Source: an uncultured Lachnospiraceae bacterium
Lineage (GTDB): Bacteria > Bacillota > Clostridia > Lachnospirales > Lachnospiraceae
Direction of reading: 5' to 3'
Length of the DNA stretch: 47,511 bases
NCBI GenBank assembly: GCA_947382415.1
Contig: CANCYO010000018.1
Span: 1-47,511 of the forward strand
This document shows, one piece after another, positions 42,290-47,511 of the stretch (its first letter is position 1; the number at the start of each line of letters is the position of its first letter). Position numbers and translations under genes: made by a program. Under the pieces are notes generated by a model. That model was not told where the DNA came from. It was given only the letters and a program-made list of their open reading frames with translations, and did not search any database.

Positions 42290-42358
42290 TGATAAAATCC
42301 TGATGACTAAATCCTGATTTAATGACTTGATTTTATCATAGGATTGGCTTTGATGCAA
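42290..42358 (-). promoter_or_regulatory. promoter with dyad upstream of the YdeI-like gene
   Basis: On the minus strand TTGCAT (42353-42358), 17-bp spacer, TAAAAT (42330-42335). A perfect 10-bp inverted repeat, TGATAAAATC (42290-42299) and GATTTTATCA (42329-42338), spans from -10 to just before the Shine-Dalgarno. It could be an operator. Confidence 0.45.
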
Positions 42359-42486
42359 ACTTTTTAAGCTTATTATTATACCTATTCAGCCTGCGGAGCT
42401 TCCCCGGCGTTTCCCGTCAAGGGCTTCCGATTTGTGGATTACGATTTTCTCCACAATCTCCCACTATCATTCAGTCCAAATAAAAA

Positions 42487-43008
42487 TCAATTTTTTAGAT
42501 ATTGTAAAATCGGCTCTATATACTTTTTGTCCGAAATATCATAAGACGAAGAAATCATTTTTACCATTATTTCTTCCGCTTCTGTCTTATCTTTTTTGGC
42601 TTTAAGTGTTTTTACAAACATTTTCATCATCAGCTTAGACGGAGTAGACATTTTTTCATAATTGAATCCGCCCGGACAATAAAATGCTTTTACCTTTTTC
42701 TGCTCTGACTCGTTGAAATTCCGTTTGAGAGCTATGTCAATTTCCGGATTGTCTATGGGGCTTCCTCCGACACAAAATGCAACCAGCTTCTTATCTGCCC
42801 ATTTATCTATATTTCCCTTAAACCAACTGATTTTACTGATACTGCCTGCACAAGCCCAACCTCCAAAAATGATTGCTTCATATGCTGTCAAATCTTTCTT
42901 TTTTGCGGCTGATATTTCAAAGCAATCAGCCCCTGTTGCTTCCGCTATCCATTCGGCATAACGCTTTGTAAACCCTGTTTGTGAATTGTAAATTACAATT
43001 GTTTTCAT
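42487..43008 (-). CDS. flavodoxin-domain protein
   Basis: 173 residues. The N-terminal IVIYNSQTGFTKRYAEWIAE is an FMN phosphate-binding loop, and FGGWACAGSISK lies at the second flavin loop, followed by VAFCVGGSP. It matches the flavodoxin-like group (HemG-type) that carries electrons or reduces small substrates in the cytoplasm. It starts 74 bp after the stop of the MarR gene on the same strand and is probably co-transcribed, so it may be part of a stress or redox response. Confidence 0.85.
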   Translation of the reverse strand: MKTIVIYNSQTGFTKRYAEWIAEATGADCFEISAAKKKDLTAYEAIIFGGWACAGSISKISWFKGNIDKWADKKLVAFCVGGSPIDNPEIDIALKRNFNESEQKKVKAFYCPGGFNYEKMSTPSKLMMKMFVKTLKAKKDKTEAEEIMVKMISSSYDISDKKYIEPILQYLKN

Positions 43009-43082
43009 CTGCCTAAATCGCCCTCTTTAATTTTCTATTGCGTTCTCAACCGTTTTTAAGATATATCAGTAGCAGCGCCTTT

Positions 43083-43574
43083 TTACTCTTTTTCATTGAC
43101 AGCCTGCTTTTCCAAATTTTCTATTCCGGCATACAGTTTTGATAAAAGGATAAAAAGAGTTTCAATCTCTTTGTCCGTATAAACTTCAAAAAGATATTTC
43201 AATTTCTCCTGGTATTCAGAAAAGTCGTTTGCATAAAAGTCATTTACCTTTTCTGTGGGGCAGATATACATAGCTCTTATATCATGCGGGCTTTGCTGAA
43301 TGGTAACAAAGCCTTTTTTCATCAAAACATCAGCAAGCTTTTTGATATTTTGCCTTGAACAGCCCAGTATATTTCCTAATTGGGTAAATGTTAGTTGTTC
43401 CTTTGACTGCCTGACTATTGATAATAACATAAATTGCTTTAACGATACCTTTGGGATATGGTTATCAAAAAGCGTTTGCAGCTTGTTTCCGGCTATAAAT
43501 AATGTGCTGAAAATAGCTTTTCTTTGGCTCTCCGTAGAACTTGAATATTTTTTGATCAACTCATCTAAATTCAT
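43083..43574 (-). CDS. MarR-family transcriptional regulator
   Basis: 163 residues. The winged HTH is visible as LKQFMLLSIVRQSKEQLTFTQLGNILGCSRQNIKKLADVLMKKGFVTIQQSPHD, with the wing at the end; helical dimer parts flank it. MarR proteins are typically repressors released by phenolic or oxidative ligands. A consensus promoter overlaps an inverted repeat just upstream, consistent with autorepression. The following flavodoxin gene is the likely target. Confidence 0.85.
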   Translation of the reverse strand: MNLDELIKKYSSSTESQRKAIFSTLFIAGNKLQTLFDNHIPKVSLKQFMLLSIVRQSKEQLTFTQLGNILGCSRQNIKKLADVLMKKGFVTIQQSPHDIRAMYICPTEKVNDFYANDFSEYQEKLKYLFEVYTDKEIETLFILLSKLYAGIENLEKQAVNEKE

Positions 43575-43592
43575 GTAATCCTCTTTATGGGC

Positions 43593-43638
43593 AACTTGTT
43601 ACGCTTTTGATTATAGCAACAAGTTTCCTATGTGTCAA
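43593..43638 (-). promoter_or_regulatory. MarR promoter with overlapping dyad operator
   Basis: On the minus strand TTGACA (43633-43638), 17-bp spacer, TATAAT (43610-43615), both perfect. The inverted repeat AACTTGTT (43593-43600) / AACAAGTT (43618-43625) spans the -10 and start region. The 25-bp centre spacing would fit two half-sites or two dimers; autoregulation is inferred. Confidence 0.65.
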
Positions 43639-43753
43639 TTTAATTGATAGAAATGAATGAGGTTTCGTAATGCTTGTCTTTGGTTTCTTTGGTTCGGAAT
43701 AGTGGATGCTGGTGATCTATCTCTTGTTATTTTAGAAAACGCATAACAATAAA

Positions 43754-43782
43754 TTGACACATATACAGTTAAATGGTACAAT
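43754..43782 (+). promoter_or_regulatory. promoter of the secreted protein/lipoprotein pair
   Basis: TTGACA at 43754-43759, 17-bp spacer, TACAAT at 43777-43782. Leader about 40 nt. Confidence 0.75.
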
Positions 43783-43826
43783 TAATTGGAAACATAGAAG
43801 ATTGATGTAATTACAGGAGGGTAAAG

Positions 43827-44450
43827 ATGAAAAAAAGCATGATTCTGTTTATGTCTATGGCATTGGTAATGACACTGGTATTTGAACGCAATCTTTCTGT
43901 TTGTGCCGGGGAGGAAGCCTCCATAAGAGCCCGGGCGGATATTGCCGAATCGGACTATGGCGCCTATATCATAGTAGAGAAAAAGTCCGGAGAAATTGAA
44001 GCGCACAGCTTGGAAACACTGTTGGAAGGTGCAAAAGTAATAAGCTGTGATGAAGCCGCAGAGGCTGCGCCGCGGGCCTACATAACCGATTACACGGAAG
44101 CTGATGAGGAGTATTCCATGCGTTCCGTGCGGTCTACGCATTATTTTGACTGGGATATTGACAGAAATACCATCGTGTATTCCGACCAGAAATTAAATCT
44201 GGAGGTATATGACAAAATTTATGTGTCTGTAACCGCAAATACCTCAAATTATGTCAGTTATGAGATCGGATTAATGAATAATGTCAATAACGTATTCAGT
44301 AATTGCGGTAGTGTTGCAGGGGATACAGGTCCTCAAAAAATTACGGACACATGGGAAATGGCAGTTGGAGGAAGCTTTTCTTTTGCAATCAAGAATTGCA
44401 GCAGCAGTGAGGACGCTACGGTTAATTTTACCGGATCGTACAGACTCTGA
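43827..44450 (+). CDS. secreted protein of unknown function
   Basis: 207 residues. Clear signal peptide MKKSMILFMSMALVMTLVF...VCA, cleaved near residue 27. The mature part has a beta-rich second half (LEVYDKIYVSVTANTSNYVSYEIGL, GGSFSFAIKNCSSSEDATVNFTGSYRL) that looks like a beta-sandwich. No named family is recognised. AGGAGG lies upstream of ATG 43827. A lipoprotein gene follows 14 bp later and the two share a promoter. AT-rich, Ser/Asn-rich composition. Confidence 0.75.
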   Translation: MKKSMILFMSMALVMTLVFERNLSVCAGEEASIRARADIAESDYGAYIIVEKKSGEIEAHSLETLLEGAKVISCDEAAEAAPRAYITDYTEADEEYSMRSVRSTHYFDWDIDRNTIVYSDQKLNLEVYDKIYVSVTANTSNYVSYEIGLMNNVNNVFSNCGSVAGDTGPQKITDTWEMAVGGSFSFAIKNCSSSEDATVNFTGSYRL

Positions 44451-44464
44451 TGTGAGAAGAGCGC

Positions 44465-44851
44465 ATGATGAAAAGAATATTCCTGGTTGTATTATTGTGG
44501 CTGTCGGTGTTTTTAAGCGGATGCGGTGAGAAAAGCTTTGAAGTAAAATGCCTGCAGCATGCAAAACTGTTATCTGCAAGTGGAGAATGTATACTTGCTG
44601 TCCGTACACGGGGGGAGGATATAAAGGAGATAAACAGCGTTGAACTGATATTAAATAAGGACATTCAGGACTATGCGACGGATGTGACGCTGGAGGAAAT
44701 GGAGTATGTCGAGGATCGCCTACATTTAAGATATCATATTCAGTTTGACGCATCCCGTATATCTACGGAATTGATGAAAAGCGTGATGTTTGGAGACAGC
44801 GTCCGGATTACCATGAAGGACGGTTCGGTGATAACAGAAAAAATAGAATGA
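44465..44851 (+). CDS. small lipoprotein of unknown function
   Basis: 128 residues. The signal LVVLLWLSVFLSGCG ends in the lipobox LSGC, so it should be anchored to the outer face of the membrane. The rest is beta-rich with charged turns (SGECILAVRTRGEDIKEINSVELI, MKDGSVITEKIE). No named family recognised. It may anchor or assist the secreted protein encoded upstream. GAAGAGCGC is the nearest ribosome-site candidate; the second codon is also Met. Confidence 0.75.
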   Translation: MMKRIFLVVLLWLSVFLSGCGEKSFEVKCLQHAKLLSASGECILAVRTRGEDIKEINSVELILNKDIQDYATDVTLEEMEYVEDRLHLRYHIQFDASRISTELMKSVMFGDSVRITMKDGSVITEKIE

Positions 44852-44855
44852 GCGC

Positions 44856-44884
44856 TTGCTTTTTTGTTTCGGCGGTGGTATAGT
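44856..44884 (+). promoter_or_regulatory. promoter of the FMN riboswitch-ribU transcript
   Basis: TTGCTT at 44856-44861, 17-bp spacer, TATAGT at 44879-44884, about 70 nt before the aptamer. Confidence 0.6.
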
Positions 44885-44956
44885 AATTTTGTTGCATATC
44901 GTGCCGCGGACGGTATGACAATTTAATGGAAGTAATCTATCAATAAACATATGGAA

Positions 44957-45081
44957 ATTCTTCGGGGTCGGGTGCAATTCCCTACTGGCGGTAAAGTCCG
45001 CAACCTGTGAGAGCTCACAGTTCTCATGGCTGATTCGGTGAAAGTCCGGAACCAACAGTAAAGTCTGGATGAAAGAAGAAT
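44957..45081 (+). promoter_or_regulatory. FMN riboswitch (RFN element)
   Basis: Closing helix ATTCTTC (44957-44963) pairs with GAAGAAT (45075-45081). The conserved blocks are in order: TCGGGGTCGGGTGCAATTCCC, CTGGCGGTAAAGTCCGCAACC, the hairpin with GAGCTC, GGCTGATTCGGTGAAAGTCCGG and CCAACAGTAAAGTCTGGATGAAAGAAG. GTGCAATT in place of GTGAAATT is a small variation. It is followed by a terminator, so FMN binding should stop transcription before ribU. Confidence 0.95.
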
Positions 45082-45115
45082 AACAGGCGTTTTTAAACGG
45101 CTGCGCTTTTTGTGT

Positions 45116-45145
45116 CCCCGAATCGTAATGGTTCGGGGATTTTTA
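45116..45145 (+). terminator. riboswitch-controlled terminator
   Basis: CCCCGAA (45116-45122) pairs with TTCGGGG (45132-45138), perhaps two pairs longer, then ATTTTTAT. It is the expression platform between the FMN aptamer and ribU. Confidence 0.85.
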
Positions 45146-45196
45146 TGCGAAGATTTTCCGACAAAATTAATAAAATCAATTTTGGAGGTATCTGCA

Positions 45197-45844
45197 ATGG
45201 ACAACAGAATCAAAAAACTTACGACAACGGGAATGCTCTGTGCGCTTGCTTATGTGACGGTGGTCTTCGGACGCATTCCGCTTATCCTTTTTTTGAAGTA
45301 TGATCCCAAGGACGTCATTATCGCCATCGGCGGCCTGATCTTTGGCCCGCTCACTGCGTTTGCAGTGTCGTTTATCGTCTCTTTGGTGGAGATGTTTACG
45401 ATCAGCGACAATGGAATCCTGGGATTTATCATGAATGTGATCGCCAGTTGCGCATTTGCCTGTCCCGCGGCTTTTGTGTATAAAAAGAAGCACAGCCTGT
45501 CCGGCGCCATGATCGGACTGCTCTGCGGCTGGGCATGCATGGTCGGAGCGATGTTACTCTGGAATTATCTGATCACTCCTTATTATATGGGCGTCTCCCG
45601 GGAGGAAGTGGCAAAGCTGCTGCTGCCGGCCTTCCTGCCCTTTAATCTGATCAAGGGGGGACTGAACGCGGCCATCACCATGCTGCTGTATAAACCTGTG
45701 GTTACGGTTCTGCGGCGCTCTCATCTGATCGAATCGCAGCAGACCGCCGTAAAAACCAAAATAAATGTGGGAGTGATCCTGACGGCGCTGCTGATCATCG
45801 CAAGCTGCGTACTGCTGCTCCTTGTGTTGAACGGTAAATTTTAA
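45197..45844 (+). CDS. ribU: ECF transporter S component for riboflavin
   Basis: Membrane binding protein for riboflavin that joins a shared EcfAAT energy module encoded elsewhere. 215 residues from ATG 45197 with GGAGGT 7 nt upstream; the open frame reaches back into the riboswitch terminator and must be ignored. Six hydrophobic segments, including GMLCALAYVTVVFGRIPLI, LKYDPKDVIIAIGGLIFGP (a RibU hallmark region), FAVSFIVSLVEMFTI and the Cys/Ala-rich IASCAFACPAAFVY. The preceding FMN riboswitch fits riboflavin import. A terminator follows at 45892. Confidence 0.93.
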   Translation: MDNRIKKLTTTGMLCALAYVTVVFGRIPLILFLKYDPKDVIIAIGGLIFGPLTAFAVSFIVSLVEMFTISDNGILGFIMNVIASCAFACPAAFVYKKKHSLSGAMIGLLCGWACMVGAMLLWNYLITPYYMGVSREEVAKLLLPAFLPFNLIKGGLNAAITMLLYKPVVTVLRRSHLIESQQTAVKTKINVGVILTALLIIASCVLLLLVLNGKF

Positions 45845-45875
45845 ATAAACTGAATTAGTAAATAAACTGAATTAG
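45842..45875 (+). repeat. 17-bp perfect tandem duplication
   Basis: TAAATAAACTGAATTAG occurs at 45842-45858 and 45859-45875. The first copy contains the ribU stop codon TAA, so the duplication lies directly behind the gene. Confidence 0.9.
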
Positions 45876-45891
45876 AATGAACCGGAGCCAT

Positions 45892-45929
45892 TGCCACGGC
45901 AGATCATCGATCTGTCGTGGCAGTTTTGT
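45892..45929 (+). terminator. intrinsic terminator of ribU
   Basis: TGCCACGGCAGAT pairs with ATCTGTCGTGGCA (one G-T wobble) around a 5-nt loop, followed by GTTTTGTTT. Confidence 0.85.
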
Positions 45930-46068
45930 TTGCCTGGCCGGCCTTTTGGCAGTGGAGAAAGTCTTTCATTTTTATTTTCACTTCTATAGAAAAATTTTAG
46001 AAAATGTTCGGTTGTTTCTTTTGTTTTATAGAATATAATGTCAATCGTAGAATTTGTATGATAGAGCA

Positions 46069-46114
46069 TTGACAGAAGGAAAAAACTGCTGTATCATACC
46101 AATAGTACAGCAGT
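46069..46114 (+). promoter_or_regulatory. promoter with dyad operator of the ABC/HlyD operon
   Basis: TTGACA at 46069-46074, 17-bp spacer, TATCAT at 46092-46097. The inverted repeat ACTGCTGTA (46085-46093) / TACAGCAGT (46106-46114) straddles the -10 region, which suggests a repressor site. No regulator gene is in the window. Confidence 0.65.
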
Positions 46115-46154
46115 ACAAAAGAAGTAACACAAAGGGAGTGTAAGGAGAAGAGCC

Positions 46155-46850
46155 ATGAGTGCATTGGTGGAAATCAGGGACATTTGCAAGGTCTATAATC
46201 CCGGCGAAAATGAGGTGCGGGCACTGGATCATGTGAGCGTTACAATCGATGAGGGTGAGTTTGTGGCTATTATCGGACAGTCGGGCAGCGGCAAGTCCAC
46301 GCTGATGAATATGCTGGGCTGTCTGGATGTGCCTACCAGCGGAACCTACAGGCTTCACGGGCAGGATGTCGCGGACATGAGCGACGATGAGCTTTCGGAC
46401 ATCCGGAACCGGGAGATCGGCTTTATTTTTCAGGGATTTAATCTGATCCCGAACCTGACGGCCCGGGAAAATGTGGAGCTGCCGCTGATCTACAGGGGTG
46501 TTTCCAAAGGACAGAGAAGGGAGCTTGCAGAGCGCGCCCTGGAGAAGGTGGGGCTGTCTCACCGTATGGATCACAAGCCCTCCGAGATGTCGGGCGGACA
46601 GCAGCAGCGTGTGGCCATCGCCAGAGCCATCGCCCAGGCGCCGCCGGTGATCCTGGCCGACGAGCCCACGGGTAATCTGGATTCCCATTCCACAGGAGAG
46701 ATCATGGGAATATTGCGGGAGCTCTATGAGGAGGGCAGGACGGTCATCCTCATCACCCACGACAATGAGATTGCGGCAAGGGCCAGACGGGTGATCAAGA
46801 TCAGGGACGGAAAGATTGAGGCAGACGAGGTACAGGAGGAGGCATCATGA
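46155..46850 (+). CDS. MacB-type ABC transporter ATP-binding protein
   Basis: 231 residues, the usual length of LolD/MacB-type ATPases. Walker A GQSGSGKSTLMNMLG, Q-loop FIFQGFNLIPNLTARENVELPL, signature MSGGQQQRVAIARA, Walker B PPVILADEPTGNLDS and H-loop ITHDNEIA. AAGGAGAAG precedes ATG 46155. Stop overlaps the adaptor start by 4 bp. Members of this family drive efflux of peptides or antibiotics, or envelope remodelling, together with an adaptor and a FtsX-like permease, which would lie beyond the window. Confidence 0.92.
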   Translation: MSALVEIRDICKVYNPGENEVRALDHVSVTIDEGEFVAIIGQSGSGKSTLMNMLGCLDVPTSGTYRLHGQDVADMSDDELSDIRNREIGFIFQGFNLIPNLTARENVELPLIYRGVSKGQRRELAERALEKVGLSHRMDHKPSEMSGGQQQRVAIARAIAQAPPVILADEPTGNLDSHSTGEIMGILRELYEEGRTVILITHDNEIAARARRVIKIRDGKIEADEVQEEAS

Positions 46851-47511
46851 AAAATATATTTAAAAAGAGTTCGGACGCGGAGACTGAGAACGGATTTGTG
46901 GAGGGCGGCAGCGCAGCCGCAAAAAAGGGCGGCAGGAAAAGCGGTAAAAAGGGTAAAAGTAAAAAGAAGCTTATTATCATAATCGTGGTAGTTGTAGTGC
47001 TTCTGTTTTTGATGCTTCGCGGATGCGGAGGCGGAGAAACCGGCGCCCTGGTGACCACGGCAAGCGCCGAGCGGGGAGACCTTCAGGAGAGCGTCAGCAC
47101 CAGCGGAACCGTGTCGGCGGAAGAAGTCAGAGTATTTTTTGCGCCCACGGGAGGGAAGTTAGCGAATGTCAATGTGACAGCAGGCGATACGGTGAAGGCG
47201 GGAGATGTGCTCATCGCCTACGACGGCGCCAGGCTGGACCGGGATTTCAGGGAGGCCACGCTTCAGTCCGAGAAGTCCAATGCAGGCTATAACAACGCGA
47301 TCTCGGACAGCGCGGACAATCAGGCCAAGCTGAATGAGGCGAAGACCAATCTCGCAGTGCTGGATCAGCAGCTTGCGGATCAGAAGGCTTATCTGAAGGA
47401 TCTGGAGGCCAAACTGAGTGAGAGCCAGCGGGGAACGCAGAATGCTCTGGCGGACGAGAGCTATGATCTGACCAAGGAGATAGCAAAACTGGAGGAGGAG
47501 CTGAAGGCTTT
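46847..47511 (+). CDS. HlyD/efflux periplasmic-adaptor-like protein (runs off the window)
   Basis: ATG 46847 with GAGGAGG 6-8 nt upstream and a 4-bp overlap with the ATPase gene; no stop before the end, so the C-terminus is missing. A cytoplasmic Lys/Gly-rich start of about 40 residues precedes one membrane helix (LIIIIVVVVVLLFLML), then AERGDLQESVSTSGTVSAEEVRVFFAPTGGKLANVNV and AGDTVKAGDVLIAYD, the lipoyl half-motif of adaptor proteins, and the beginning of a helical hairpin (NQAKLNEAKTNLAVLDQQL). This is the membrane-fusion-protein-type partner of a MacB-like exporter. The short cytoplasmic basic tail is unusual for the family. Confidence 0.88.
   Translation, partial: MKNIFKKSSDAETENGFVEGGSAAAKKGGRKSGKKGKSKKKLIIIIVVVVVLLFLMLRGCGGGETGALVTTASAERGDLQESVSTSGTVSAEEVRVFFAPTGGKLANVNVTAGDTVKAGDVLIAYDGARLDRDFREATLQSEKSNAGYNNAISDSADNQAKLNEAKTNLAVLDQQLADQKAYLKDLEAKLSESQRGTQNALADESYDLTKEIAKLEEELKA

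Noticed and set aside
45110..45196. Extended N-terminus of RibU
   Set aside because: The extra codons lie across the riboswitch terminator; ATG 45197 has GGAGGT at the right distance.

Overview
The window reads as chromosomal DNA of an anaerobic, low-to-mid GC Firmicute, most likely a gut Lachnospiraceae-type Clostridium relative. This rests on strong GGAGG ribosome binding sites, TTGACA/TATAAT promoters with 16-18 bp spacers, the secA-prfB gene order, an ECF-type riboflavin transporter under an FMN riboswitch, Rpn-family remnants, and cytoplasmic pectin-degrading enzymes. No rRNA, tRNA, CRISPR array or intact insertion sequence was seen.

Layout. 1-1.3 kb: the 3' end of an unidentified, possibly secreted toxin-like gene, a small membrane protein directly behind it, and an intergenic element with a perfect 23-bp inverted repeat. 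1.3-4.4 kb: uxaB-uxaA (galacturonate catabolism) closed by a strong terminator. 4.4-7.6 kb: a large TIR - membrane helix - propeller-like protein. 7.7-8.4 kb: an internally deleted Rpn-family nuclease. 8.4-10.2 kb: an Lsa-type ABC-F ribosome protection gene, preceded by a leader with a 7-codon upstream ORF, mutually exclusive hairpins and a terminator, which looks like an antibiotic-sensing attenuator. 10.2-13.4 kb: a GH105-like protein, a GH28 galacturonidase and a TIM-barrel epimerase. 13.4-14.5 kb: a membrane-anchored barnase and its barstar, separated by 23-bp tandem repeats. 14.5-17.2 kb: a YjgR/HerA-like ATPase, then an opposing GPP34-MerR pair.

17.3-29.1 kb is one long operon: a surface protein, an ABC ATPase and permease, a coiled-coil/low-complexity membrane protein, MoxR, DUF58, and a 1551-residue protein that appears to fuse a BatA-like protein to a second membrane protein, giving three von Willebrand A (MIDAS) motifs in one chain. 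29.1-30.7 kb is AT-rich and mobile-looking, with a JAB-like protein and a 54-residue partner. 30.7-33 kb (minus strand): a pectinesterase and an HD-GYP protein. 33.1-37 kb: secA and prfB; prfB has lost the usual +1 frameshift site. 37-39 kb (minus): a DUF975 membrane protein, a SprA-like HExxH protein and a DUF4190 protein with an Asp/Tyr tail. 39.1-41.7 kb: tex with a long low-complexity insert. 41.7-43.6 kb (minus): a YdeI-like protein, a flavodoxin and a MarR regulator with a dyad over its promoter. 43.8-44.9 kb: a secreted protein and a lipoprotein of unknown role. 44.9-45.9 kb: FMN riboswitch and ribU. 46-47.5 kb: a MacB-type ABC ATPase and the start of an HlyD-like adaptor that runs off the window.

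Working together: pectinesterase, GH28, the GH105-like protein, the epimerase, UxaB and UxaA would de-esterify and depolymerise imported pectin fragments and route galacturonate through tagaturonate and altronate to 2-keto-3-deoxygluconate. Defence or competition functions (TIR protein, barnase/barstar, ABC-F, JAB protein, possible toxin end) are interspersed. The best candidates for something not well described are the triple-vWA fusion with its ABC/MoxR/DUF58 operon, the ABC-F attenuator, and the lipoprotein-like barnase. All functional calls come from reading motifs and remembered family sequences; no database search was run.
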